Origin: an uncultured Alphaproteobacteria bacterium
Lineage (GTDB): Bacteria > Pseudomonadota > Alphaproteobacteria > CAAHEQ01 > UBA3637
Reading direction: 5' to 3'
Length of the DNA stretch: 41,212 nucleotides
Assembly (NCBI GenBank): GCA_944392795.1
Contig: CALXXX010000008.1
Coordinates: 1 to 41,212, forward strand
How positions within the stretch are numbered: position 1 is the stretch's first letter; each line of letters starts with the position of its first letter. The position numbers and the translations under genes are program-made. The notes beneath the pieces were generated by a model that saw only the letters and a program-made list of their open reading frames with translations, searched no databases and was not told where the DNA came from. Shown in pieces: positions 8,448 through 17,213 of the stretch.

Positions 8448-9107
8448 TTAATCCTCTAAAGTTATTAAAAAACGTTCGACTGTTGGCATAATTTTTTGTG
8501 TCATAATTTGAACGCCTTGAGCCGTAGGATGAGCTGCATCATCTTGCAGATATTTCATATCCAAGACGCCGAAGTGTTCAACAAAAACGCCATCCATAAA
8601 GAAAGGATAGAAAGTTAAACGATATTTTTTTGCTAAATCCTTATACAGCTGTGTAAATTGATTACGAAGTTCAACTGAAGACATGGGTGGAGCTTGCATT
8701 CCAATTAACATGACAGGAATATTGTTTTTTTGAAAACGCTGAATAATTTGTTCAAGATTATTTTCCGTTTGTTTTAAATCTAAGCCCTGTAAAACATCGT
8801 TGATGCCCAGTTCTAGTAAGACAGCATGTGGCTTTTGTGCAATCGCTTTATCAACTCTGGCCAATCCTTGGGCAGTCGTGTTGCCGCTGATACTGGCATT
8901 AATAACTTCAACATTATTATACCCCTTCTTATGTAGAGACTCTTCTAAAAGAGCATAGAAAGCTTCTTGTGGTTGAAGGCGATATCCGGCACTGAGACTG
9001 TCTCCAAATACCATTAAGCGAAAAGCTTCTTCTTGAGCTTTTAATGCAGTATTACTTGCTAAGCTAAGGCAAAACAAGAAGAAAGAAAAGAATAAAAAAT
9101 TTTTCAT
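8448..9107 (-). CDS. tesA: Periplasmic GDSL/SGNH arylesterase (TesA-like)
   Basis: 219 residues. A signal peptide (FLFFSFFLFCLSLASNTALKA) targets the periplasm. SGNH blocks in order: block I VFGDSLSAGYRL (Ser), block II NASISGNTT (Gly), block III ELGINDVLQG (Asn), block V DAAHPTAQG (Asp and His). This pattern is that of the multifunctional acyl-CoA thioesterase I/arylesterase/lysophospholipase family. AGGAGGGAG precedes the ATG. Divergent from def, with 74 bases between the two starts. Confidence 0.9.
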   Translation of the reverse strand: MKNFLFFSFFLFCLSLASNTALKAQEEAFRLMVFGDSLSAGYRLQPQEAFYALLEESLHKKGYNNVEVINASISGNTTAQGLARVDKAIAQKPHAVLLELGINDVLQGLDLKQTENNLEQIIQRFQKNNIPVMLIGMQAPPMSSVELRNQFTQLYKDLAKKYRLTFYPFFMDGVFVEHFGVLDMKYLQDDAAHPTAQGVQIMTQKIMPTVERFLITLED

Positions 9108-9181
9108 TTTTTTTGAACTCCCTCCTTTTATTTTATTTCATTTTATTTTATAATGCATCAAAAGAAAAGGAAAAAAAACAA

Positions 9182-9700
9182 ATGAAATTAAAAATTATTG
9201 AAATACCAAATCCTCTTTTGCGTCAAAAGAGCGAACCTATTGAAAAAGTGGATGAAGCATTGTCTAGTTTGATGAAAGATATGCTGGAAACAATGTATTC
9301 TGCTAATGGCGTAGGGCTTGCGGCTCCTCAGGTCGGTATATTAAAACGAGTTGTTGTTATTGATGTCGCTCATGATGATGAGAGACCGGCTCCATTTTTG
9401 ATGGCTAATCCGGAAATTATTTGGCGATCTGAGGAAAAAGAAGAATGTTCCGAAGGGTGTCTTTCTGTCCCTAACCAATTTGCTTCGGTAGAACGTTCTT
9501 ATGCGGTAAAAGTTCGTTATTTGAATGAGAAGAACGAAAAAGTGGAGTTATTGGCTGAGGGCTTCTTAGCCAGAGCCGTTCAACATGAATTAGATCATTT
9601 GGATGGAATAGTTTTTATTGATTATGTGTCTCCTTTAAAAAGAAAAATGATGATAAAGAGATTAGAAAAACAGCGTCGTAAAGCTGCAAAGGAGGAGTAG
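9182..9700 (+). CDS. def: Peptide deformylase
   Basis: 172 residues. Removes the formyl group from the N-terminal methionine of new proteins. The three metal-site motifs are complete: GVGLAAPQVG (GxGLAAxQ), EGCLSVP (Cys ligand) and QHELDHLDG (HExxH with two His ligands and catalytic Glu). The ATG at 9182 gives the standard N-terminus MKLKIIEIPNPLLRQ; the frame is open upstream to a TTG at 9113, but that adds an atypical hydrophobic leader. First gene of def-fmt-truA; its TAG is immediately followed by the fmt ATG. Confidence 0.97.
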   Translation: MKLKIIEIPNPLLRQKSEPIEKVDEALSSLMKDMLETMYSANGVGLAAPQVGILKRVVVIDVAHDDERPAPFLMANPEIIWRSEEKEECSEGCLSVPNQFASVERSYAVKVRYLNEKNEKVELLAEGFLARAVQHELDHLDGIVFIDYVSPLKRKMMIKRLEKQRRKAAKEE

Positions 9701-10612
9701 ATGAAAGTTGTTTTTATGGGAACGCCAGAGTTTGCTGTTCCGGTTTTGCAAACATTGATAGATAAATATGATGTTGTATGTGTATACACACAACCGCCTC
9801 GACCAGCAGGCAGAGGTCATAAAATGACGCCATCTCCTGTTCAACAGCTGGCAGAAAAATATGGTATTATGGTTCGTTATCCTGTTTCTCTTAAAAGTGA
9901 ATCAGAACAAGTTTTATTTCAAATGTTAGAAGCAGATGTAGCTGTTGTTTGCGCTTATGGACTTATTTTGCCATCAGGTATTTTGAATGCTTTTCCAATG
10001 GGGTGTATCAATGTTCATGCTTCTTTATTGCCTCGTTGGCGAGGAGCGGCTCCTATTCAACGAGCAATTATGGCTGGAGATAAGGAAACAGGAATTACCA
10101 TTATGCAAATGGAAAAAGGATTAGATACTGGCGATATTTTAATGACACAAAGTGTTCCAATTACAGAGACAACAACTTATGGGGAATTACATGATAGCTT
10201 GTCATCTATCGGAGCAAAACTGATTGTAAAAGTTTTGGATAAACGTCCGACCCCGACACACCAGCCATTTCAAGGTGTCACTTATGCAGAAAAAATACAA
10301 AAAGAAGAAAGTATTATTGATTGGACTATGCCGGCAGAGATGTTGAATGCCAAAATTCGAGCTTTAACTCCATATCCGAAGGCTTACTTTATGTTAAATG
10401 GAGAAAGAATTGCTGTTTTAGCAACGACAGTAAAAGGACATAGACCAGATGAAGGATTAAAGCCTGGGACAGTTTTGGATAATCAACTAACAATTTTATG
10501 TGGTCTCGGCTCTACTTTGCAGTTAGATGTTTTGCAGAGACCTGGTAAAAATCCTGTAAAAAGAGAAGATTTTTTGCGCGGTTTTTTAATTAAAGAAGGG
10601 ACTGTGCTTTAA
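9701..10612 (+). CDS. fmt: Methionyl-tRNA formyltransferase
   Basis: 303 residues. Formylates Met-tRNA(fMet) with 10-formyl-tetrahydrofolate so translation can start, which explains the pairing with def. It opens with VVFMGTPEFAVPVL. The folate-site signature is NVHASLLPRWRGAAPI, and the catalytic region continues into GITIMQMEKGLDTGDIL. The C-terminal tRNA-binding domain is complete, ending GFLIKEGTVL. The ribosome site GGAGGAG lies in the end of def. Its stop overlaps the truA start as TAATG. Confidence 0.97.
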   Translation: MKVVFMGTPEFAVPVLQTLIDKYDVVCVYTQPPRPAGRGHKMTPSPVQQLAEKYGIMVRYPVSLKSESEQVLFQMLEADVAVVCAYGLILPSGILNAFPMGCINVHASLLPRWRGAAPIQRAIMAGDKETGITIMQMEKGLDTGDILMTQSVPITETTTYGELHDSLSSIGAKLIVKVLDKRPTPTHQPFQGVTYAEKIQKEESIIDWTMPAEMLNAKIRALTPYPKAYFMLNGERIAVLATTVKGHRPDEGLKPGTVLDNQLTILCGLGSTLQLDVLQRPGKNPVKREDFLRGFLIKEGTVL

Positions 10613-11352
10613 TGACTCGTTATAAGATAACGATAGAATATGATGGGACGAATTTTTGCGGTTGGCAAAAACAGAAAAGTGGTCTTTCTGTGCAAGAAGT
10701 ATTAGAAAAAGCACTTTTTGCTTTTACACATGTTCAAAGTGAAATTTATGGAGCAGGACGAACAGATGCAGGCGTTCACGCATATGGACAAGTCGCTCAT
10801 TTTGATTTGCCGGAAGAAAGAGAACCTTTCGAAATGCAAGCTTCTTTTAATGCTCTCGTTCGTCCTCATGCTGTCGGTGTTTTAAAAGTAGAAAAAGTGT
10901 CAGATGATTTTCATGCTCGTTTTAGCGCTAAGGAAAGATCTTATATTTATAAAATATTGAACCGCCGAACGCCCGCAGTTTTAGATAAAAACCGAGTATG
11001 GCAAGTTGGTCTTCCACTGAATGAAAAGAAAATGCAACAAGCGGCTTTATTATTGTTGGGACGACATGATTTTTCCACTTTTCGAGATTCTGAATGCCAA
11101 GCAAAAAGTCCGGTTAAGACTTTAGATGAATTAACAATAACACGACGAGGAGATTATTTATTCTTTGTTGTAAAAGCTCGTTCTTTTTTACATCATCAAG
11201 TGCGTAATATGGTAGGAAGCTTGGTGGAAGTTGGATTGGGGCGTTGGACGGTAGAAGATTTTCATGAAGCTTTGCATGCCTGTGATCGTCGTCGAGGCGG
11301 ACCGACGGCTCCGGCAGCCGGTCTCTATTTTCAATCTGTGAAATATGAGTAA
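10612..11352 (+). CDS. truA: tRNA pseudouridine(38-40) synthase TruA
   Basis: 246 residues. Makes pseudouridine at tRNA positions 38-40 in the anticodon stem-loop. The N-terminal YKITIEYDGTNFCGWQKQ and the catalytic-Asp motif GAGRTDAGVHAYGQVAHF (Asp near residue 52) are both intact, as is FLHHQVRNMVGSLVEVG further on. The one-base stop/start overlap with fmt indicates coupled translation. Downstream it converges with the Cys-rich gene at 11362, with only nine bases between the stops. Confidence 0.97.
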   Translation: MTRYKITIEYDGTNFCGWQKQKSGLSVQEVLEKALFAFTHVQSEIYGAGRTDAGVHAYGQVAHFDLPEEREPFEMQASFNALVRPHAVGVLKVEKVSDDFHARFSAKERSYIYKILNRRTPAVLDKNRVWQVGLPLNEKKMQQAALLLLGRHDFSTFRDSECQAKSPVKTLDELTITRRGDYLFFVVKARSFLHHQVRNMVGSLVEVGLGRWTVEDFHEALHACDRRRGGPTAPAAGLYFQSVKYE

Positions 11353-11361
11353 AGATAGTTG

Positions 11362-11952
11362 TTAGCAATCATATCCATTTTTTGGATCTCCGTTTGTACT
11401 ACACTTACACCCTAGTAAACCACTAGGCTTATTGTACCAACAAACTTTGTTATCGGATTCATATATCATCTCTGAGGAGCTATAATCTGTATCAATATTG
11501 GGACCTGTAGTTGTGTAATCCGACGAGCAATAATAAGTTTGATTATATCGAATGGCATAAGAGTGTGTCGTATGCGCTTCTTCTATCCCTTGTCTGCCTG
11601 AAGAAGTAAGAGTATATCCACCACAACACGATCCGTTAATTGCACCGACGACTGAATAATTACTTCCTGATTGTAAATAAGTATAGTATTCATCAGACCA
11701 AGAATTATCATAACTTTCTTTTATTTGACAACAAGCGTATCCAGATTCACCAACGCCATTAACATAGTTTTTTACAAGCGTGTATTTTCCTTGGCTTGTA
11801 TTGCAGCATTGTGCAGAAGATCCTGTCCAGAAAGCTTCTTCATGAGCCTGACAGACTTTATAAGCTTTGCGTTGAATCGTCTTTGCAATTAATGGAGTGC
11901 TTGAATAAGATAAAATTAACAAAAAAAATATGACATTTTTATAATTGAACAT
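11362..11952 (-). CDS. Secreted Cys-rich protein, intact paralogue of the left-edge gene
   Basis: 196 residues, function unknown. Signal peptide (VIFFLLILSYSSTPLIA) followed by KTIQRKAYKVC. The mature part has about fourteen Cys, including CC pairs (QCCNTS, ACCQIK, SCCGGY), and is rich in Ser, Tyr, Asn and Gly, as in exported disulphide-bonded surface proteins. The first 50 residues align with the broken gene at 1-404. This copy has no homopolymer at its 5' end and reads straight through. AAGG lies about ten bases before the ATG. Probably monocistronic and divergent from hydCBA. Confidence 0.75.
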   Translation of the reverse strand: MFNYKNVIFFLLILSYSSTPLIAKTIQRKAYKVCQAHEEAFWTGSSAQCCNTSQGKYTLVKNYVNGVGESGYACCQIKESYDNSWSDEYYTYLQSGSNYSVVGAINGSCCGGYTLTSSGRQGIEEAHTTHSYAIRYNQTYYCSSDYTTTGPNIDTDYSSSEMIYESDNKVCWYNKPSGLLGCKCSTNGDPKNGYDC

Positions 11953-12045
11953 AAAGAAGACCTTTCTTAGTTTTTATCATTTATCATAATAGCAGTTTAT
12001 TTATAATAAGCAAGTAGGATATAGTATTTTTTTATATATAATCAT

Positions 12046-12071
12046 TTTATTTAAAGATATTTTTTTATCTT
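12046..12071. promoter_or_regulatory. AT-rich dyad upstream of the hydrogenase operon
   Basis: AAGATA (12054-12059), six T, TATCTT (12066-12071): a perfect six-base dyad 89 bases before hydC. It is followed by AAAAAGC. The same architecture (TAGATA, six A, TATCTA, then AAAAGC) occurs 80 bases before nifJ. Bases 12046-12067 are also repeated exactly at 17214-17235. A regulator-binding site is plausible. AT-rich composition makes chance matches more likely than usual, so confidence is moderate. Confidence 0.4.
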
Positions 12072-12160
12072 AAAAAGCTACGTTTTACGCTATTTTTTCC
12101 TTTTCATTTTGATAAAATTATGATACCGCTAAACAGTTAGTTTTAAAAATGGAGAGAAGA

Positions 12161-12664
12161 ATGGCCGAAAACGAATCTCAAGAAAAAATTAAGGAAGATA
12201 CACAAAAGCTCTTAACTAAATGGAAAAATAAAAGAGGCGCTCTTATTATGGCGCTGCATGATATTCAGGGTCTATTTGGTTATGTGCCATGGGAAGCTAT
12301 GGAAGTGACAGCAAAAGAAATGGGTGTTCCAATGGCGCGAATTTATGCAGTTTTAACTTTCTATAACTACTTTAAATTAAAGGCGCCAGGAAAAGTTATC
12401 ATTTCTGTTTGTGATGGAACCGCATGTCATATTAAAGGGGCACAAGGTTTGTTGGATGCTTTTTATAATTGCTTGGGATTAAAGGATGGTCAAACGACGG
12501 AAGATGGTCTGTTCCATTTACAGGTCGTTCGTTGTCTCGGTTGTTGTGGATTGGCTCCTGTTATTGTTGTGAATGGTAAAACATATGGTAAAAATACGCC
12601 AGCCGATGTTCAAAAAATTATTGCAGAATGGCGAGAAAAAATGGCTGAAACACAAGGAGTTTAA
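12161..12664 (+). CDS. hydC: [FeFe]-hydrogenase small subunit, NuoE-like (HydC/HndA)
   Basis: About 167 residues. A thioredoxin-like [2Fe-2S] protein of the NuoE family, which passes electrons between NAD(P)H and the hydrogenase. The cluster ligands are a CX4C (VCDGTACH) near residue 83 and a CX3C (RCLGCCGLAPV) near residue 125. The N-terminal helical domain includes LIMALHDIQGLFGYVP, typical of NuoE. I chose the ATG at 12161 because GGAGAG lies just before it; the in-frame ATG at 12149 overlaps that site. The next gene starts two bases after its stop. Confidence 0.92.
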   Translation: MAENESQEKIKEDTQKLLTKWKNKRGALIMALHDIQGLFGYVPWEAMEVTAKEMGVPMARIYAVLTFYNYFKLKAPGKVIISVCDGTACHIKGAQGLLDAFYNCLGLKDGQTTEDGLFHLQVVRCLGCCGLAPVIVVNGKTYGKNTPADVQKIIAEWREKMAETQGV

Positions 12665-12666
12665 AA

Positions 12667-14505
12667 ATGGTTGAACTAACACAAGAACAAATTCAAAAGT
12701 TAAAAGAACTCGGCCGCTCTCAAAAAGAAAAGCTTTTAAAAATGGGCGAAGATTTTAAAGAAGAAGTTAAAAAGTATAAAGCGGCTATTTATACATGTAA
12801 TGCAACAAGTTGTCACTCTGGTGGAGCTGCTTCTGTTATTGACGCATTTAAAGAAAGCCTTGAAACAATGGGCTTATCGCAAGACGTTAGGATGGTTTGT
12901 ACCGGATGTATGGGATTATGTGCAACTGGTCCTTTAGCTCGGGTAGAAATCAAAGGACGTGAGCCATTCTTATATAAAGAGGTGACACCTGATTTAGCTC
13001 GTATTATTGTGTCTGAACACGTTGCTCCGGCTTTGCGTGAGGGACCAGATCAACCGCTTCGTCTTTCTAATTATTTAAAAAGTAAAGAATTATCACTTCA
13101 ATTACCTTTTTTTACTAAACAGCGTAAAATTGTTTTAGCTCGTTTAGGTCACTCTGATCCTGAGAATTTGGGAGAGTATGTCGCGACTGGAGGTTATCAA
13201 GCATTGATGAAATGCTTGGAGATGAAACCTGAAGAAGTGCTAGATATTATTCGAAAAAGCGGATTGCGCGGACGTGGAGGAGCAGGTTTCCCGACTGCTA
13301 GAAAATGGGAGATGTTAGCACAGGCTCCTTTATGTGACGGTGAGAAATTTATGGTTTGCAATGGTGATGAAGGCGATCCGGGTGCTTATATGGATTCATG
13401 TATCTTGGGGGGTGGCGCTCATGCTGTTTTGGAAGGGATGATGATTGGTGCTTATGCAACCGGAGCTACTTCTGGTTGGTTTTATGTTCGAGCGGAATAT
13501 CCTTTGGCGATTGAGCGAGTTGAGTTAGCAATAAAACAAGCAAAAAAATATGGAATTTTAGGAAAGAACATATTTGGTTCCGATTTTAGTTTTATGGCTG
13601 ATTTACGTTATGGCGCAGGTGCTTTTGTATGTGGAGAGGAAACAGCTTTATTGGAATCATTAGAAGGAAAACGTGGAACACCTCATCCAAGGCCTCCCTA
13701 TCCGACGCAAAAAGGACTTTTCGGAAAACCGACAGCTATTAATAATGTAGAAACTCTGGCTAATGTTCCTCCTATTATTTTAAAAGGACCCGAGTGGTTT
13801 AGTGAAGTTGGTACAGCAACTAGTAAAGGAACAAAGGTTTTTGCTTTAACAGGTAAAGTTAAACATTCTGGTCTGGTGGAAGTGCCTATGGGAACAACGG
13901 TTGAGTGTATGGTTAACGAAATCGGAGGCGGGACAAGTTCTGGTAAGCCTTTTAAAGCTGTTCAAACTGGAGGGCCTTCTGGAGGCGTTATTCCTGCATC
14001 GCATTTAGATATGCCTATTTGTTATGAAGAGTTAAAAAAACTAGGTTCTATGATGGGCTCAGGTGGAATGATTGTGATGGACCAAGATGATAGTATGGTT
14101 GAAATTGCTAAGTTTTATCTGAATTTTACGGTTGATGAATCTTGTGGTAAGTGTGCTCCGTGTCGTATCGGCGGTTATCAGATGTTGCAACTTGTCAAAA
14201 AAATTGCAGATGGGGAAGGCACTCAAAGTGATTTAAAGAAAATTCAAGAAATCGGAACAGCAATGAAACAAGCTGCTTTATGTGGATTGGGGCAAACAGC
14301 ACCTAATCCTGTTTTGTCGACCATTCGCTTTTTCTATGATGAGTATGAAAGTTTAATACAGCAAGCTCAGCAGAAAAAGGCTGAAAAGCAAAAATTACAA
14401 GCAGAAATGTCTTCTCTTGAAAATGAGATGAAAAAATTAGATGAAAGAAAGCCAGATTCAACAGTTCATAGTGCCGCTTGTTCTGGTCAATGCAAAAAAG
14501 TATGA
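12667..14505 (+). CDS. hydB: [FeFe]-hydrogenase NuoF-like flavin subunit (HydB/HndC)
   Basis: 612 residues. Binds FMN and NAD(P)H. Domains: an N-terminal thioredoxin-like [2Fe-2S] domain (CNATSC near residue 43, CTGCMGLC near 78); the NuoF core with RGRGGAGFPTARKWEM near residue 200 (nucleotide site), GDEGDPGAYMD, and GAGAFVCGEETALL (FMN site); and the SLBB region. The N3-type cluster ligands are ESCGKCAPCR near residue 492. In HydB/HndC proteins a two-[4Fe-4S] ferredoxin domain normally follows. Here the C-terminus is instead a Lys/Gln/Glu coiled coil of about 45 residues ending in ACSGQCKKV, with only one CX3C. This is a real departure from the family. Confidence 0.93.
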   Translation: MVELTQEQIQKLKELGRSQKEKLLKMGEDFKEEVKKYKAAIYTCNATSCHSGGAASVIDAFKESLETMGLSQDVRMVCTGCMGLCATGPLARVEIKGREPFLYKEVTPDLARIIVSEHVAPALREGPDQPLRLSNYLKSKELSLQLPFFTKQRKIVLARLGHSDPENLGEYVATGGYQALMKCLEMKPEEVLDIIRKSGLRGRGGAGFPTARKWEMLAQAPLCDGEKFMVCNGDEGDPGAYMDSCILGGGAHAVLEGMMIGAYATGATSGWFYVRAEYPLAIERVELAIKQAKKYGILGKNIFGSDFSFMADLRYGAGAFVCGEETALLESLEGKRGTPHPRPPYPTQKGLFGKPTAINNVETLANVPPIILKGPEWFSEVGTATSKGTKVFALTGKVKHSGLVEVPMGTTVECMVNEIGGGTSSGKPFKAVQTGGPSGGVIPASHLDMPICYEELKKLGSMMGSGGMIVMDQDDSMVEIAKFYLNFTVDESCGKCAPCRIGGYQMLQLVKKIADGEGTQSDLKKIQEIGTAMKQAALCGLGQTAPNPVLSTIRFFYDEYESLIQQAQQKKAEKQKLQAEMSSLENEMKKLDERKPDSTVHSAACSGQCKKV

Positions 14506-14513
14506 GGGTTCAA

Positions 14514-16280
14514 ATGGAAGAAATGATTACATTGACAATTGATTCAAAAGAAGTAAAAGTCCCAAAAGGAACTTCTGTTTTGGATGCAGCTAAAATGATA
14601 CAAGTTGAAATCCCGACTTTGTGCTATCATCCAGATTTACATCCGTCCGCTGCATGTGGAATTTGTATTGTTAAAATCAATGGCAAAATGTTACGTTCAT
14701 GTTGTACGCCTGCAGAAGAGGGAATGGAGGTTATTACCAGAGATCCTGATATTATTGAAGCTCGACGGACAGTATTAAAATTGACTTTAAGCAAACATCC
14801 GAATGAATGCTTAACATGTCAAAAAAATGAAATGTGTGAACTGCAGTCTTTGGCTGGTAAGTTTGGCATTCGAGCCAATGCATTTGATAACATTACGCCG
14901 ACGCCTTTTGAAATGCCGAAAGATGCCAGTACGAAATGTATCGTATTAGATCCTCGTAAATGTATTTTATGTGGTCGTTGTGTCGAAGTATGTCAGCACA
15001 TTCAAAATGTGTGGGCGCTCTCAATTTTGGATCGTTCTGTTAAAACACATATTGCTCCGGCAGGGGACTCACGGCTGGCAGATAGTCCTTGTATTAAATG
15101 TGGACAATGTACAGCACACTGTCCTACGGGTGCTTTAGTTGAGTATGATGACAGCGAACGTGTTTGGAGTATGTTACAAGAAAAGGATAATTATTGTGTT
15201 GTTCAAATAGCTCCGGCAGTTCGAGTATCAATGGGAGAGGCTTTTGGATATGAGCCTGGTACAGTAACGACTGGTAAAATTTATGCGGCTTTACGTAAAA
15301 TGGGATTTAAGGCAATCTTTGATACGAACTTTGGAGCCGATGTGACTATTATGGAAGAAGGTTCGGAATTCGTAGAGCGTTTTGTTAATGGAAACGGTGT
15401 TCTTCCTATGATTACAAGTTGTTGTCCAGCTTGGGTTGATTTTATGGAAAAATTTTATCCGGATATGATACCTCACTTTTCGACATGTAAATCTCCTCAT
15501 GCAATTGTTGGAGCTTTGACAAAAACTTATTACGCAGAAAAAATAGGCGTTGATCCTTCGAAAATTAAAGTGATTTCAATCATGCCTTGTACGGCTAAAA
15601 AATTTGAAATTTTACGTTCCAAAGAAATGTTCGCTAGTGGTTTCCAAGATGTCGATGTTTCTTTAACAACACGTGAAATTTGTCGAATGATTAAGCAGGC
15701 AGGTATAGATTTCGTCAATCTTCAAGAAGAAAAAGCTGATAGTCCTTTGGGAGAGTATACTGGAGCAGGAACAGTTTTTGGCTTTAGTGGAGGTGTGATG
15801 GAGGCAGCTCTTCGAACAGTTCACTATCTAGTAACCGGTGAAGAGATGGAAAAGGATGCTTTGGAAATTCATCCGATTTTGGGTGTTGAAAAAGGCATCA
15901 AAGAAATGACAATGAATTTGGCGGGTAAAGAAGTTCGCATTTGTGTAGCACATGGGACAGGAAATGTTGAAAAGGTTATGCAAAAGCTTCAAGCTGCGAA
16001 AGAAAAAGGAGAGGAGCCGCCTTATCACTTTATTGAAGTAATGGCCTGTGACGGCGGATGTATCGGAGGAGGAGGTCAACCCTTAGGGGTTACAGATGCT
16101 ATTCGAAAAGCGCGTATGGCTGGGTTAATGAGTGATGATGAATTTTCTGAATTCAGATGTTCTCATCAAAATCCCTCCATTAAAAAGCTTTATGAGGAAT
16201 TTTTGGGTAAACCATTGAGTGAGAAATCTCATCATCTGCTGCATACAAGTTATCAGCCAATTCCTCTTTATAAACGCTAA
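14514..16280 (+). CDS. hydA: [FeFe]-hydrogenase catalytic subunit (HydA/HndD)
   Basis: About 588 residues, cytosolic; reduces protons to H2 with electrons from ferredoxin and NAD(P)H through the partner subunits. Order: plant-type [2Fe-2S] domain (Cys near 35-60), His-ligated [4Fe-4S] (HPNECLTCQKNEMC near 96), two [4Fe-4S] motifs (CILCGRCVEVC near 149; CIKCGQCTAHCP near 193), then the H-cluster domain with all three signatures: ITSCCPAWV near 300, MPCTAKKFE near 357, and MACDGGCIGGGGQP near 509. It ends LLHTSYQPIPLYKR, like HndD-type enzymes, without a C-terminal [2Fe-2S] extension. Starts after GAGGG. Maturases HydE/F/G are not in the window. Confidence 0.96.
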   Translation: MEEMITLTIDSKEVKVPKGTSVLDAAKMIQVEIPTLCYHPDLHPSAACGICIVKINGKMLRSCCTPAEEGMEVITRDPDIIEARRTVLKLTLSKHPNECLTCQKNEMCELQSLAGKFGIRANAFDNITPTPFEMPKDASTKCIVLDPRKCILCGRCVEVCQHIQNVWALSILDRSVKTHIAPAGDSRLADSPCIKCGQCTAHCPTGALVEYDDSERVWSMLQEKDNYCVVQIAPAVRVSMGEAFGYEPGTVTTGKIYAALRKMGFKAIFDTNFGADVTIMEEGSEFVERFVNGNGVLPMITSCCPAWVDFMEKFYPDMIPHFSTCKSPHAIVGALTKTYYAEKIGVDPSKIKVISIMPCTAKKFEILRSKEMFASGFQDVDVSLTTREICRMIKQAGIDFVNLQEEKADSPLGEYTGAGTVFGFSGGVMEAALRTVHYLVTGEEMEKDALEIHPILGVEKGIKEMTMNLAGKEVRICVAHGTGNVEKVMQKLQAAKEKGEEPPYHFIEVMACDGGCIGGGGQPLGVTDAIRKARMAGLMSDDEFSEFRCSHQNPSIKKLYEEFLGKPLSEKSHHLLHTSYQPIPLYKR

Positions 16281-16307
16281 AGAAAAGCCCTTTTTTAGGG
16301 CTTTTCT
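16281..16307. terminator. Bidirectional rho-independent terminator after hydA
   Basis: Perfect ten-base stem AGAAAAGCCC/GGGCTTTTCT (16281-16290 and 16298-16307) with a seven-base loop. The A-rich and T-rich arms let it act in both directions, ending hydCBA and the convergent pilin-like gene, whose stop overlaps the right arm. Confidence 0.85.
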
Positions 16308-17161
16308 TATAAGCATTCCTCTCCATCTGTGATATCTCCTGTGCAGGGATAGCAATATCCATTATGCCAATATCGTTTGTTTTCCGTTAAATTACAGCGT
16401 AGACAAGCTTCTTGGGAAGTATTTTCATGGCCTTTATAGTCGCATCGGAAACAATAGTTATTTCCGCTTGATGAGGAAAAATAACGATTTGGACAAACTT
16501 GACATGTTTCTTGTTCTGCAAAGGGAGCTAAAGAAGAAATATAACAACTAACACAGGTGCCATCATTACTAAACATTCCCTCAGAACAGGGTTGACACAT
16601 ACCTTGAATGCAATACGGTTTTTCTTCTGGACAAAGAGTATCTTTGTAAACACAGATATTATTTCTACAAATACCACAAATGCCGCAGTCTTCATCATTC
16701 TGACAGCTTTTAAAGCGATTAGGGTTTTGAATTGTCGCTGTAAAGTTATTGTTAATGTAAAAAGAAACTTTATTCTCTTTTTCTAAACAACCTTCTCCTT
16801 CATTTGCGATAATTTCTTCGAACCATTCGCCGTGCATATTGATTAATCTTTTGCAAATTTTTTCTTGTAATGGAAAAACTAAGATTTCAAATGTTTTTTC
16901 CGTTTCTTTAAATAAATCCGGTTGTTCAAATGATGTTGTAAGAATATCAGCCGTAGAACGGACTTCATTAAGCTGCATCTGTTGAAGTAAGCCATCTGTT
17001 ATTGCAGTAAAAGCAATCAGTTTTACTTCTTCATAAACTTGATGAGCTTTTGTTTGAGTAAGAGCAAAAGATAGACTGATGAGTCCAGTAATCGTTATAA
17101 CGGAAATAATAGCTAAGACAGCTAATATTTCTAGAAAAGATCGTCCTTTTTGATATTCCAT
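16307..17161 (-). CDS. Type IV pilin-like protein with Cys-rich C-terminal domain
   Basis: 284 residues. The N-terminus is a prepilin signal: MEYQKG then RSFLEILAVLAIISVIT, with cleavage expected after Gly6 and Glu at +5, followed by a long hydrophobic helix. Residues about 25-145 are a mixed globular part. Residues about 150-284 hold about 26 Cys in CxxC-spaced repeats (CGICGICRNNIC, CIQGMCQPC, CVSC, CQVCPNRYF, CFRCDYKG, CLRCNL), reminiscent of EGF or TNF-receptor-like modules. That combination suggests a surface-displayed minor pilin or pseudopilin with an adhesive or variable tip. No other pilus gene lies nearby. AAGG precedes the ATG. Confidence 0.75.
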   Translation of the reverse strand: MEYQKGRSFLEILAVLAIISVITITGLISLSFALTQTKAHQVYEEVKLIAFTAITDGLLQQMQLNEVRSTADILTTSFEQPDLFKETEKTFEILVFPLQEKICKRLINMHGEWFEEIIANEGEGCLEKENKVSFYINNNFTATIQNPNRFKSCQNDEDCGICGICRNNICVYKDTLCPEEKPYCIQGMCQPCSEGMFSNDGTCVSCYISSLAPFAEQETCQVCPNRYFSSSSGNNYCFRCDYKGHENTSQEACLRCNLTENKRYWHNGYCYPCTGDITDGEECL

Positions 17162-17213
17162 TTTTATTAACCTTTTTTTTAAAATAACTTATTTTTTTTT
17201 AAACAATAGAAAA

